A stretch of DNA of 64,000 bases from JAGOPY01 sp964619555 (lineage in GTDB: Bacteria > Bacteroidota > Bacteroidia > Bacteroidales > JAGOPY01): assembly GCA_964619555.1 (NCBI GenBank), contig CAZUDV010000004.1:1-64000 (forward strand). The letters run 5' to 3'. A program made the translations under genes and the position numbers. This document shows positions 52,799 through 62,359 of this stretch, piece by piece. The notes beneath the pieces were generated by a model. It searched no databases. It saw only the letters and a program-made list of their open reading frames with translations, and was not told the DNA's origin. The stretch's first letter is position 1. Each line of letters opens with the position of its first letter.

Positions 52799-55690
52799 TT
52801 ATAGTTTTATGATCTTCTTCCCAATCGTTTGATTTTGAAGAGATATTCGGATGAAATAGATGCCGGATGGTAAATTGCTTATGTCGATTTCAAGTGCTGA
52901 ATTGTTCAATTGTTCAATTGTTCGATTGTTATTTGATATCAGCACCTTTCCATATATATCTATCAACTCTAAACTTTTCAACTCAACTTTACTCTTTGAA
53001 CTTTGCACTTTGAACTCCCCTCTGGTGGGGTTGGGATACAGCACGACCTCCGGCATCTCCCGCTCGCTCACTGCCGTGGTGATATCCACCGTCACCACCC
53101 AGTCCTTCACCGTCTGTCCGTTTTCCGAGGTGACCGTGTAGGTGAATGGGCTGGAGAAGTTTTGCATGGTCCCGCCGGGGGGATCGATGCTGGCAGCGGC
53201 GGATATAAACACGTCCGGGATGAGCTGGGTCAGGTCCGTGCCTTCAGCCACGATGGCATGGACAGTCTGCGCGGGGATATTGATTTCCGCCGGTTGCACC
53301 TGTTGGTCCAGTACAAAGTCAAGGATGTCGGCGCCACCGGCCGGGAAACCCTCGAGGAGGCCGTAGCGGTAGAGCGAGCCGTTGTTTCCAATCGCCCAGG
53401 CATGGTGCCCGTCGACGGCGAAAATATCCGTCAGCCAGGCATCGGCGAGGTGGTCGGCATGGAAATGCACCGTGTCCGCATTGGCGCTTGAAGACATCAG
53501 GATATCCCCTCCGTTAGTTACTGCCCAGACAGAGTCCATGTCCAGGGTAAAAACGCCCTGGATACTTTGTAAGGTATCTTCATACAAGTGCTGGAACAGC
53601 CCATTTCTCAGTCGGAGAAGCTCCCCTCCATAACTCAGCCAGGCCTGTTCGGGGGCGTTGAATTGCACATCCCCGAAGCATGGGAAATACTGCGCCCCGC
53701 CGTAAAAGGTCCAGGTTCCGCTGTCAAAGATCATTTTCCGGCCAAAGCAGCCGGTGGCCCAACCGTAGTCACCGGAGCCAAAGGAGATGGCGTCCCAGTC
53801 GGTGTAGGTGCCGGTATTCTGGGGAGCCAGGCCTGTTCCCGTTATTTGGGCCAGCCAGCCTTCAGCGCATCCGCACCAGCCCAAATTATCATCAGGTGAA
53901 AATCCGATGCTAAGGATCTGGGAAGGCACCACACCAAAGAAGTTCCAGTTTTGACCGCCGTCAGTGGTTTTACAGAGCAATCCGCTTTCACCGCCGGCAT
54001 AGCCGGTTTCGGAAGACAACATGTAAATGGCATGGTTTTCCCCCAATGTGGTCTGCACATCCCAGGTTTCTCCGCCATCCGTAGTGTGGTAGATTTCCTT
54101 GTAAAAGCAGCTGTTGGTGATCCATCCCTCGTTGCCGATAAACCAGAGGCCGGAGAGGCAGCCGCCGGCAGCACCACCGACCGGGAACAGGTTCTCGCTG
54201 ATATCCACCCAACCGTAGGCACGGGTATAGGTGGCATCGAAGTTACAGGTAGAGTTGCTGTAGTTCAGGCTGACGTTGCAACTCCTGGGATCGAAATGAG
54301 CGTATTTATGAGTTGGAGTTACAGAGTAATTCCCGTTCGGCAGATGGTTGAATTCATACTCCCCGTTGAGGTTGGTGCGGATGAAGCCGCTGATGGGGCC
54401 GCTCAGGTGAACCTCTGCCCTGGGATAGGGATTGCCGTCAAGGGTGATGGTTCCATTGATGGAAGAAGTGGGCAGCAGGGTGTTGTCGGTCCGCACGGGC
54501 CAGACATGCCAGTCGGCCGTTTTCAGATACTGCAGCCTGTTGCCGCCGCCCATCATCCCGTCGGAGAACCAGACCATCCAGGCCTGGTCCGTTTCGTCAG
54601 CACGGGTGGTGGAGGTCCAGTATGCCTGGTCAAAGTTGAAACCAGTAACATTGACAAAAGGATATTTTTCCGGCATCGCAGGATTGCTCCGGCTGATGTC
54701 CACCAGGCTGGTCATCTCGTTGCGGTTGGGCATGCGCCAGTCGTTGTGGCCCAGGTAGTTCTCCGAGTTCAACAGGGCAATATAATCCAGCGCATGCTGC
54801 CAGTTAATGGCGCCGTCGACCCACTGGTTGGTGTCGAAATCCGGGTCGCGGGTGAGCATCAGGTTGGCGTCCTTTGTCCACATCAGCCCGGTGAGGCGGT
54901 CGGTGACGGTACCGTTGTTGTTGTCGACGAGCCGAGGCGTGGGCCAGGCTGTCCCTTCCGCCAGGAACCCATCATCGCCCGGATAAAAGGTGTATTGCTG
55001 GCCTGTTTTTGGGTTTTGAAGCGGCCCCGGATTTCCGCTGTCACGAACGGGAAGAAGGTAGTACTTCCAATTGGTGCTTCCGGTCATGTCAGGATCTTTT
55101 GCAAAATCCTCCGTTTCCCCGGCAGGATTGGTGATGTTGGAATGGGCGTAGTGCTCCCGGAGCATGATAGTGATAGCCAGACTGCGCATTTGCTCTGAGG
55201 TGGTCGAACTCCAGTATACGTCTTTCAGGTTGATAAAAGGATGATCCGGTGGAAGTGCAATTTCGGGGTACCGCAGGTTAACGAGCGATTTCATTTCCAC
55301 CATATTCGGCATGCGCCAATCGTTGTGCCCGAGGTAATTGTCATTATTAAGCAGTACCACGTAATCCAGGGCAGTCTTCCAGTCGATGTCGCCGTCGCCC
55401 GGGGTGCGGTCCTGGTCAAAATCCGGGTTTCGGGTGGCGATCAGGTTGCCATCTTTCACCCACATCAGGCCGGTGAAGGCATCCGTGATGGAGCCGTCGC
55501 CGTTGTCTGTGAATCGGTTGGTTGGGATGGGAACGCCCTTTTGCAGGTCGCCGTCATCACCGGGGTAATAGCTGGTGGTTTGGCCGGTGGCGGGGAGCTG
55601 GATTGTGCCCTGCTGGCCCAGGACATAAGGCGTAGGGCATAGGGCTAAGAGCAGCATTGCGGCTTGCAGCTTGAGGCTTTTGTGTTTCAT
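52799..55690 (-). CDS. Multidomain DUF1566/propeller protein with T9SS sorting signal
   Basis: This 963-residue cargo protein has a signal peptide (LLLALCPTPYVLGQQ) and several modules: two DUF1566/Lcl domains at about 30-215 and 220-400 (GLMWVKDGNLIATRNPDFD, then ALDYVVLLNNDNYLGHNDWRMPN, and the second copy GLMWTKDANLMLTRDPDFD), a carboxypeptidase-regulatory-like domain (about 410-480, SSINGTITLDGNPYPRAEV), a YCF48/BNR propeller (about 495-780, TTDGGETWDVQT and TTDGGQNWNFFG), a DUF5018-like Ig domain (about 790-870, FVLDQQVQPAEINIPAQTV) and a type A sorting domain. DUF1566 domains are common in surface and pilus-associated proteins. ATG at 55690 (MKHKSLKLQ) was chosen. Confidence 0.88.
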   Translation of the reverse strand: MKHKSLKLQAAMLLLALCPTPYVLGQQGTIQLPATGQTTSYYPGDDGDLQKGVPIPTNRFTDNGDGSITDAFTGLMWVKDGNLIATRNPDFDQDRTPGDGDIDWKTALDYVVLLNNDNYLGHNDWRMPNMVEMKSLVNLRYPEIALPPDHPFINLKDVYWSSTTSEQMRSLAITIMLREHYAHSNITNPAGETEDFAKDPDMTGSTNWKYYLLPVRDSGNPGPLQNPKTGQQYTFYPGDDGFLAEGTAWPTPRLVDNNNGTVTDRLTGLMWTKDANLMLTRDPDFDTNQWVDGAINWQHALDYIALLNSENYLGHNDWRMPNRNEMTSLVDISRSNPAMPEKYPFVNVTGFNFDQAYWTSTTRADETDQAWMVWFSDGMMGGGNRLQYLKTADWHVWPVRTDNTLLPTSSINGTITLDGNPYPRAEVHLSGPISGFIRTNLNGEYEFNHLPNGNYSVTPTHKYAHFDPRSCNVSLNYSNSTCNFDATYTRAYGWVDISENLFPVGGAAGGCLSGLWFIGNEGWITNSCFYKEIYHTTDGGETWDVQTTLGENHAIYMLSSETGYAGGESGLLCKTTDGGQNWNFFGVVPSQILSIGFSPDDNLGWCGCAEGWLAQITGTGLAPQNTGTYTDWDAISFGSGDYGWATGCFGRKMIFDSGTWTFYGGAQYFPCFGDVQFNAPEQAWLSYGGELLRLRNGLFQHLYEDTLQSIQGVFTLDMDSVWAVTNGGDILMSSSANADTVHFHADHLADAWLTDIFAVDGHHAWAIGNNGSLYRYGLLEGFPAGGADILDFVLDQQVQPAEINIPAQTVHAIVAEGTDLTQLIPDVFISAAASIDPPGGTMQNFSSPFTYTVTSENGQTVKDWVVTVDITTAVSEREMPEVVLYPNPTRGEFKVQSSKSKVELKSLELIDIYGKVLISNNNRTIEQLNNSALEIDISNLPSGIYFIRISLQNQTIGKKIIKL

Positions 55691-55810
55691 TATTGAGTTT
55701 TTCTTTACCACAATAGGCACAATAGGGCACATGGGAGGCACAATAGAATTTTAAATTTAGAATTATTCTATGTGTTTTCTATGTGTTCTATGTGACTATG
55801 TGGTTAATAT

Positions 55811-57124
55811 TCATAACTTAATGATTTTCTTTACGATCGTCTGATTTTCAAAGTTTATTCGGATGAAATAGATGCCGGAATGTAAATTGCTTATGTCGAT
55901 TTCAAGTGCTGAATTGTTCAATTGTTCAATTGTTCGATTGTTATTTGATATCAGCACCTTTCCATAAATATCTATCAACTCCAAACTTTGAAACTCAACT
56001 TTGCCCTTTACCCTTTGGACTTTGAACTCCCCGGTGGTGGGGTTCGGCCATAATTTCACGCTCTCATTCTCCCATTCTCCCGGTCCCCCGGTCTCCTCTT
56101 CCCCGCTCACCGCCCCGTATTTCAGCAGGATCTTTTCTCCTCCGTAAATAAATCCATTGTTTGGAGAGGTGAAACGGACGCCATTGAGGAACCCGTTGGT
56201 CAGGGTATGCTCCAGCCTGATCCAGTCCGTGCCGCCGTTGCCGGTGTGGAATATCTGCGCAACCGAGCCCACGGCCCAGCCATTGTTCTCATCATTGAAA
56301 AAGACCCCCGTCAGCGCACCTTCAAGGACGGTATTCACCGAGGTGGTGTACCAGTCAATCCCTACTTCTGTTTTTAGGAACCGGTCACCGACGCACCAGC
56401 CAAGGTCATCCGTCAGAAAGAAAAGCCAGCCCTTTCCCGCATAAGGGTAACTTGCCTCCACATGCCATTCCCCATCCATGAAATAGATGATCATTTGATA
56501 ATCAAGTATGGCGTAGCCTCTTTCGACGGAAGGGAAATCGATACAGTAAACATTCCCGGCCAGCCCCAGGTCGAACGGGAAGACGCCTTCCGGCGTGATT
56601 TGCGCCATTTTCCCATTCTTGCCGCCTGCATACCCGTTTTGTGCCGGTCGGGGCGGAAATCCCAGGTCGTAAAGATAAGCACCCAGGTGCCCGTGGTAAT
56701 TCCAGGTCTGGCAACCGTCTTCAGTCCGGTAAATCATACCGTTGGTGGCACCGAGATAGCCGGTGTTTTCATCGACCATGTAAATATCCGCCGAAGCCAG
56801 GGGAGCATCATGAGCGGTCCAGGTCTGCCCGCCGTCAATTGTTTCCAGCACTGCTGACTGCTCTCCGTCGAAAGGATGATTGGTACAGATCCAGCCGTGG
56901 TTGTCGTCGATGAACGTTAACCCGCTGATGTTGGCGATGATTGTATCGGCTCCGTTGTTGATGATGACAGTGTCGTTGTTGAAATCGGGCAGGTTGGCGG
57001 TAATGTTGGTCCAGCCGTACTGCTGCGCAAATAGTGAACAGTGAAGGGTGAGCAGTGAAGCGAGGATTAGCAATGAAGTGTGAAGGGTGAAGTGGGAGGC
57101 GGGATGCTGAATTATTGGTTTCAT
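55811..57124 (-). CDS. YCF48/BNR-like protein with T9SS sorting signal
   Basis: This 437-residue cargo protein has a signal peptide whose coding DNA (57033-57099) is a heptamer array (AGTGAAG and variants, encoding HTSLLILASLLTLHCSLF). The mature part is a BNR/YCF48-like propeller (ETIDGGQTWTAHDAPL, TEDGCQTWNYHG) with FTSPNNGFIYGGEKILLKYG near its end, followed by a type A sorting domain. The last about 170 bases and the downstream sequence match the gene at 59832 almost base for base (reading through the stop codon), so the 3' end has been exchanged between paralogues. It is similar in content to the gene at 51372. Confidence 0.88.
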   Translation of the reverse strand: MKPIIQHPASHFTLHTSLLILASLLTLHCSLFAQQYGWTNITANLPDFNNDTVIINNGADTIIANISGLTFIDDNHGWICTNHPFDGEQSAVLETIDGGQTWTAHDAPLASADIYMVDENTGYLGATNGMIYRTEDGCQTWNYHGHLGAYLYDLGFPPRPAQNGYAGGKNGKMAQITPEGVFPFDLGLAGNVYCIDFPSVERGYAILDYQMIIYFMDGEWHVEASYPYAGKGWLFFLTDDLGWCVGDRFLKTEVGIDWYTTSVNTVLEGALTGVFFNDENNGWAVGSVAQIFHTGNGGTDWIRLEHTLTNGFLNGVRFTSPNNGFIYGGEKILLKYGAVSGEEETGGPGEWENESVKLWPNPTTGEFKVQRVKGKVEFQSLELIDIYGKVLISNNNRTIEQLNNSALEIDISNLHSGIYFIRINFENQTIVKKIIKL

Positions 57125-57142
57125 GGCTGAGTTATTTTTTCA

Positions 57143-57218
57143 ACACATAGACACATAGGGCACATAGGAAGCACAATAGAGTTCTATCCCGCCCATGGTG
57201 GGACAAGTTGTGTAATCT
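57143..57218. repeat. Intergenic repeat, inverted copy of 59748-59824
   Basis: A stretch of about 76 bp, including the hairpin-forming TCCCGCCCATGGTGGGA, is the reverse complement of 59748-59824 with about five mismatches. The ACACATAG/GCACATAGG sequences inside it also recur near 55708-55800. Confidence 0.88.
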
Positions 57219-57249
57219 TTGTGTTCTATTGTGCCTATTTGTTTAATTG

Positions 57250-59706
57250 TCATTGTTTAATTATCTTTTTCACGATCGTTTGGTCTTCAATAGATATCCG
57301 GATAAAATAGATACCTGAGGGCAAATTACTAATATCCAACTGCAGGATTTCATTGTTCAATTGTTCTATTGTTCTTTTGTTATAGATTTCCAGCACTCTT
57401 CCATTTATATCCACCAACTCAATAACTCCAGATCCAAGATTGTAAATTGTAAACTGTAAATTGTAAATCCCTCTTCCCGGATTGGGAAACACCTCCACAC
57501 TTGTAAGCCCGGGTCCCCCTGAAACATTGGGATCTGGTGCCTGTATCCCCGTATATCCCTCTTTGATGGTAACCCCAACTGATTCTCTCCCATCGGTTTC
57601 ACAAGTGAAAACACCGTACCATTCCTGGCTTACCGGAACGTTCCAGGTCAGGTATTGCGATGTTTCCCCTTCAAAAGCCGATGAATCCAAAATAGTATCG
57701 TTAAAATACCATTGATAGGATGACCAGCCGTCAGGAGCTTTAAAAACCACCGTGCTTTCGATGGGTTTACTCCCGATCAGTTCTATAAGCAGATTGCCGC
57801 CGGTCTCAACCTGCAGGAGTCTATTCATCCATTCTCCATCATTGACGATATTCCCGGTGACATACAACCTTAACATCCCGGATCCAAAATCCCGAATCAG
57901 TCCGAAATTCGTCACGTTACCATATATGGGAAGATCAAAGTATTTAGAACCTCCTCCAAAGGTATTGGATTGCATCGTGTCATTGATGATGACCGGGCAA
58001 AGGATTGTATTGAGATCATCAATACTAACGGTTCCCTCCAGGGTAAGCTGTGTCGTGGATGATACGTTATTCAAACAGCCTCCCTTCAGCTTTGCTTCAT
58101 CCAGTGTGCCGTTCCATAAAGTACCATCCATTTTCAGTTCTTTATTTCCCATCACCAGGCTGTTTCCGTTCAAGTTGAAATTTCCGGTAAAGGCCAGGTC
58201 GGAACCGGCAAAATTCGTACTCATGATTTCCGAATCTATGAATTCACCACCGAATGTTTTTCCTTCCAATAATGTGATCGTTTGATGCCCCGTTCCGTTC
58301 AGGATTGTTTCAGCAGGTTCCCACATTCCATGGTTATTAATGTCACCAGTGATTTTCAACCTGAGGCGATCATCAATGTCGTTGATTATCCATCCGTTAT
58401 TGATTAAATCGCCTTCAACCTGAAGATCGTAATATTTAGTCCCACCCCCAAATGAATTGGCCTGAAGGGTGTCATCAACAGTCACCTTGTTGCGGAATAC
58501 ATTGTTATCGTCGACCGTCACTTTACCATTGATAATAAGGTTATCGATGCTTTCTATATTCTGCAGTATTGCCCTGTTTAATTTGATATTATTGATATAT
58601 CCGTCAAAGAGCCGACCGGTCAGGTACAGCGTGTGTCCCAGGCCTTCAAGCGCAGATCCTTTGAGCTCGAAGTTTCCCAGGCATTGAATATCAGAATTCA
58701 TGCAGATTTTGCTTTCAGGATCCAGGTCGGTGAAATTGCTCTCGAAAGGGTTTCCCTCCATATATTGGTCATTGTTCCCGATGAAGGCCACGAATCCACA
58801 GGTCCAGCTACCGTTATTGATAATGTTCCCTGTGATAAGAATATGCAGATAATCGCCCTCTTCTTCATGATCCCTTACCCAGCCGTTATTGGTTAGATTT
58901 CCGTTAATCTTTAGTTTCATCATGCCTGTGCCTCCGCCAAAATAATTTGCCTGCAGGGTATCGGTGACAGTAATATTGCCTGCGAAGAAAAGGGTGTCTG
59001 TTGAATGATGGCTGACCCGGAAAGTCCCTGCAATTTCGAAATCTCCCGCGATAGTTCCCCCGTAGATGATCGTACCAATTGCTTTGATCCTGTGATTTCC
59101 CATATCCAGGGTGGCGCCCCCAAGGTTAAAATCTCCCAGGTAACTTTCACCGCTATGATAATATACTCCGTCGTATGTGAAATCCGTTTCCGAAACCAGG
59201 GAAGTGCCTGACATGGCTGTGATCCATCCTCCGAATATGTTTCCGGGGCCAAGCACCAGCTTTTGAATACCTGATCCGGTGAAATGGGTAGCATGCGGAC
59301 GATAGTTGCTAAAATTTGAAAGGTCCCCGGATATCGAGATATCGACATATTCGTTGCCATTGGCCACGTTTCCGTAATTGATCAGGTGTCCTGAAACGAA
59401 AAGCTGAAAGGTGGCCAGGCCTCCGCCGTAATCCTGGGCGGTCAGCATGGCGCCGGGATCAATGGTAATCTGTGCACACCAACTGTGATAGATGTTATAC
59501 CAATCAACATGACCGATGGTTACCGTGGCTAATTGGGAGATCACCACAGTATCCCCTTCTCCAGGGATCAAACCCTGCATCCAGGTGCTCGTGGAATCCC
59601 AGCAGCCGCCACTTGAGGTTGAATGAATAATGATCGCATTGGTCCGGGTGATAAAGACATTTACCAGCATAAAGACCAGACTGATTTTGATAATGATTTT
59701 TTTCAT
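57250..59706 (-). CDS. Large repeat protein with T9SS sorting signal
   Basis: This 818-residue cargo protein has a signal peptide (MKKIIIKISLVFMLVNVF) and then a solenoid of about nine repeats, each marked by a phrase such as LQANYFGGGT or MQSNTFGGGS, NLTNNGWVRD, and LHILITGNIINNGSW. This looks like a parallel beta-helix or similar elongated domain. An Ig-like domain (about 690-740, WSSYQWYFNDTILDS) precedes the sorting domain. In the latter, INLQFTIYNLGS-type residues are encoded by ATTGTAA heptamers (57439-57466). I chose the ATG at 59706; an upstream ATG would add 43 poorly ordered residues. The gene is bounded by inverted repeats. Confidence 0.85.
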   Translation of the reverse strand: MKKIIIKISLVFMLVNVFITRTNAIIIHSTSSGGCWDSTSTWMQGLIPGEGDTVVISQLATVTIGHVDWYNIYHSWCAQITIDPGAMLTAQDYGGGLATFQLFVSGHLINYGNVANGNEYVDISISGDLSNFSNYRPHATHFTGSGIQKLVLGPGNIFGGWITAMSGTSLVSETDFTYDGVYYHSGESYLGDFNLGGATLDMGNHRIKAIGTIIYGGTIAGDFEIAGTFRVSHHSTDTLFFAGNITVTDTLQANYFGGGTGMMKLKINGNLTNNGWVRDHEEEGDYLHILITGNIINNGSWTCGFVAFIGNNDQYMEGNPFESNFTDLDPESKICMNSDIQCLGNFELKGSALEGLGHTLYLTGRLFDGYINNIKLNRAILQNIESIDNLIINGKVTVDDNNVFRNKVTVDDTLQANSFGGGTKYYDLQVEGDLINNGWIINDIDDRLRLKITGDINNHGMWEPAETILNGTGHQTITLLEGKTFGGEFIDSEIMSTNFAGSDLAFTGNFNLNGNSLVMGNKELKMDGTLWNGTLDEAKLKGGCLNNVSSTTQLTLEGTVSIDDLNTILCPVIINDTMQSNTFGGGSKYFDLPIYGNVTNFGLIRDFGSGMLRLYVTGNIVNDGEWMNRLLQVETGGNLLIELIGSKPIESTVVFKAPDGWSSYQWYFNDTILDSSAFEGETSQYLTWNVPVSQEWYGVFTCETDGRESVGVTIKEGYTGIQAPDPNVSGGPGLTSVEVFPNPGRGIYNLQFTIYNLGSGVIELVDINGRVLEIYNKRTIEQLNNEILQLDISNLPSGIYFIRISIEDQTIVKKIIKQ

Positions 59707-59747
59707 GGCTGATATTGTTTTCACCACATTAGGCACATAAATCACAT

Positions 59748-59824
59748 AGATTACACAACTTGTCCCGCCATGGGCGGGATAGAAATCTATTGTGCCTCCT
59801 ATGTGCCCTATTGTGTCTATGTGG
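59748..59824. repeat. Intergenic repeat, inverted copy of 57143-57218
   Basis: This sequence contains TCCCGCCATGGGCGGGA and CACATAG-type units. It is the reverse complement of the repeat at 57143-57218 and so the pair brackets the gene at 57250-59706. Confidence 0.88.
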
Positions 59825-59831
59825 TTAATAT

Positions 59832-60905
59832 TCATAACTTAATGATCTTCTTCACGATCGTCTGATTTTCAAAGTTTATTCGGATGAAATAGATGCCGGA
59901 TGGTAAATTGCTGATGTCGATTTCAAGTGCTGAATTGTTCAATTGTTCAATTGTTCTATTGTTATTGATCTTCATGACATTTCCATAAAGATCAATCAAC
60001 TCTGAACTTTGACACTCAACTCTGCCCTTTGCCCTTTGAACTTTGAACTCCCCTGTCGTTGGGTTCGGCCACACGTAAAGTCCGCCATCAATGGATGCCT
60101 TACGGATACCAACCGGCACACCAGACGGGATCAATTCGGGATTTCCTTCCGAATCGGCATGGTTTTGCCAGACGGAAAGGTCCCTGAAATCATCCGCCCC
60201 GTCCCCTTCATTCCCCAGGTCCTCAAACTCATCAAACCGGTAATATGCTACCAGGCCGCTATCGGTTGTAGTGTAATATTCGGCAGCGAGAGGATTGTTC
60301 ATGATGTGTGCCACATGAACTTCTTTCAGCGCCCGGTTCCAGATGCTCAATTCATCCATGGGGCCCTCTATCAGTTGCGACGCGCTCCTGCGGGCTATGA
60401 TCAGGTCGCTGGTATTGCTGACACTGGGCCAGGATCCATAGAAATAGGAGTGGATAAAATCCACTTCCACACCATCGACAAACACCACGATACCATTTTC
60501 ATCCTTGTCGGCAACAATGACGATGTGATGCCAGTTACCGTCGATAAACTCGTTTGTTGTATTTCCGCTCCTCTCCGACAGGCCCGAGTTTTCTATGTAG
60601 TTAACCCGGATCCTTTTGCCCGGTACCGGATTGTGCGGGTCGTCCATCGCAAAGCCATAGGAATACTGCGTATACGGATCGGAGGTCAGCCTTTTCATAA
60701 CGAATGGGGCGACCTGGTTTTTGTCGGCGGCCTTAATCCATAATGCAACCGACCAGCTACCATCCGCAGGATTTAAGCTTTCGTGATGGGGGACAAATGC
60801 GTAATCATCGATTCCGTCGAGGTTCACACATTTTCCAAATCCCTGGGCAGACAGGCTTCCTATAAAGGAAAGGCAAAGAGTGAACAGAGTGATTGATTTT
60901 TTCAT
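59832..60905 (-). CDS. LamG-domain protein with T9SS sorting signal
   Basis: This 357-residue cargo protein has a signal peptide (MKKSITLFTLCLSFIGSLSAQ), one LamG/concanavalin-type domain at about 22-245 (VNLDGIDDYAFVPHHESLN, GNWHHIVIVADKDENGIVVFVDG, MDELSIWNRALKEVHVA) and the shared type A sorting domain (VWPNPTTGEFKVQ to KKIIKL). LamG domains bind surface glycans or adhesion ligands. Only 11 nt separate it from the SDR gene upstream, which is on the same strand. Its 3' end is nearly identical in DNA to that of the gene at 55811. Confidence 0.9.
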   Translation of the reverse strand: MKKSITLFTLCLSFIGSLSAQGFGKCVNLDGIDDYAFVPHHESLNPADGSWSVALWIKAADKNQVAPFVMKRLTSDPYTQYSYGFAMDDPHNPVPGKRIRVNYIENSGLSERSGNTTNEFIDGNWHHIVIVADKDENGIVVFVDGVEVDFIHSYFYGSWPSVSNTSDLIIARRSASQLIEGPMDELSIWNRALKEVHVAHIMNNPLAAEYYTTTDSGLVAYYRFDEFEDLGNEGDGADDFRDLSVWQNHADSEGNPELIPSGVPVGIRKASIDGGLYVWPNPTTGEFKVQRAKGRVECQSSELIDLYGNVMKINNNRTIEQLNNSALEIDISNLPSGIYFIRINFENQTIVKKIIKL

Positions 60906-60916
60906 TATTGCAATTT

Positions 60917-62029
60917 TTAGATCACTGTTTCATGTTTACGGCTGATGACCCGGTTCAGGTTGCTCATGAACACGGAGAGCGTTGTGGGCAGATTAGCGGG
61001 ATTGAAGCCAGCCGGGAACTTCGCCGGCAGGTGGTTGACTTTTTCGAGCAACTCATAGAAATTCACCGGTATCATGAAATCGAACCGCAGTTTGTTGACA
61101 CAGGCATCTTTAACCGTCTGTATATCTGCTTCTTTCAATCCGAGCAAATGAGCGGCAGTTCTGGAAAGAAGACTATCGGTAACCGGCTCATCAAGCAAGG
61201 GTCGGATAAGTCCTTCATGGTTTTCTTTCAGAATTTTGAGGACGATGATTTCCGCCAGGATATCCACCGGAATGACCCTGAAACTGAAGGGAAAGTAATA
61301 CCCTGTTTTCAGGAAAATATCGAGGATATGCCAGATAGAATAGTGATTCGGACATAGGCCGTTTTTCTCTGAACCGAGTACCAGCGGGATGTCATAAATA
61401 CATCCTTTGAGGCCCTGGTCCATGGCATTCCGGATAGCCTGGCCGGCCACCCACTTGAACCCCGCGTAGCCCGACTGCCATGCATTGGTATTCAATGCCT
61501 TGAAATCCTGATCAGTTTGAAAGAAACTGGCATTGAACGAAGAAGCATAATGCAGTGATTTGGGGGATTCCGGGTCCGCGCAAAAGGAGATCATCCTCTC
61601 CAGCTCGGGGATCCATACCCGCTGGAAATGATGATAGGGCAGATGGTACAGGGGGGTCATGGCGAGATGGATCACCGTGCCGGTTTCACTTTTAACCATT
61701 TTGAACTCCTTGGCGTTGAGGTTCATGCGGTTCATGGTCACATCCCCCAGGTGGATGCAGAAATCAACCGGATTAAAATCTTCGAGGCCCCATTGGGAAT
61801 AGGCCTGGATCATCTTGCCGATGGCTTCGCCGATGGAGGGCGCCCGGAGCAATAAGTGGATTTTGCCGGGTTGGGTTTCCCGGAGTTTTTTCACGACATG
61901 GACTCCGATAAATGAGTTTGCGCCGGTCACCAGGATGCCGCCCGGATATTTTGAATTATGGGAGACAACCGTATTCCATTTTTTATGGATCAGGCTTTCG
62001 GTTCGGATATCCTCTGTATGGGAGGTCAT
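60917..62029 (-). CDS. Thioester-reductase-like SDR (NAD_binding_4 type)
   Basis: This 370-residue protein has an extended short-chain dehydrogenase fold like the reductase domain that releases acyl chains from carrier proteins as aldehydes or alcohols. It has the NAD(P) site GANSFIGVHVVKKL at about 34-47, a catalytic Tyr-x-x-x-Lys in YAGFKWVAGQ near 193-197 and an active-site-like SSFNASF serine region near 168. It carries no signal peptide and no carrier or adenylation domain. It might act on an ACP or lipid thioester, but the family also includes sugar-modifying epimerases. It sits upstream of a T9SS gene on the same strand. Confidence 0.78.
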   Translation of the reverse strand: MTSHTEDIRTESLIHKKWNTVVSHNSKYPGGILVTGANSFIGVHVVKKLRETQPGKIHLLLRAPSIGEAIGKMIQAYSQWGLEDFNPVDFCIHLGDVTMNRMNLNAKEFKMVKSETGTVIHLAMTPLYHLPYHHFQRVWIPELERMISFCADPESPKSLHYASSFNASFFQTDQDFKALNTNAWQSGYAGFKWVAGQAIRNAMDQGLKGCIYDIPLVLGSEKNGLCPNHYSIWHILDIFLKTGYYFPFSFRVIPVDILAEIIVLKILKENHEGLIRPLLDEPVTDSLLSRTAAHLLGLKEADIQTVKDACVNKLRFDFMIPVNFYELLEKVNHLPAKFPAGFNPANLPTTLSVFMSNLNRVISRKHETVI

Positions 62030-62359
62030 AAAAAGTGGTTTGGTTAACTTTATCAGCTTAAAGTTACAAAGGGGGAAAAGGGGGTTGCAAATTTCCAGGG
62101 CTACATTTGCACTCGGAGCACCCTACAAAAACACTCATGGGAGAGATCAAAAGGGTGTATTAAAAGTCTTTTAATAGCCACTGATTCACAGATTAATGTG
62201 AGCTACTTGTAAATAGTCATCTGTGCATCAGTGGCATATAATATTCCTATAAAAATAATCCAACAATTAACTTTCCTACTGATACAGCCTATTAATCAAC
62301 TGTGCGGAAACTTGATGGGATACAATTCCAGACTTACGGATTAACCCGTTGGTTATGAC
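62030..62359. other. Intergenic region with long inverted repeat
   Basis: The 330 bases between the SDR and regulator genes hold no gene that I can support. The only structure is an inverted repeat at 62177-62235. Nothing else was evident, including no clear promoter for the SDR gene. Confidence 0.7.
62177..62235. repeat. 17-bp inverted repeat
   Basis: GCCACTGATTCACAGAT (62177-62193) is the inverse complement of ATCTGTGCATCAGTGGC (62219-62235) except for one base, with a 25-nt loop. GCCACTGATGCACAG-type sequences are common dispersed repeats in environmental bacteria. It may act as a bidirectional stop signal, but no T-tract follows. Confidence 0.85.

Noticed and set aside
53951..55198. 415-codon plus-strand frame opposite the DUF1566 protein
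   Set aside because: It is an antisense shadow of repeated DUF1566 and propeller coding sequence.
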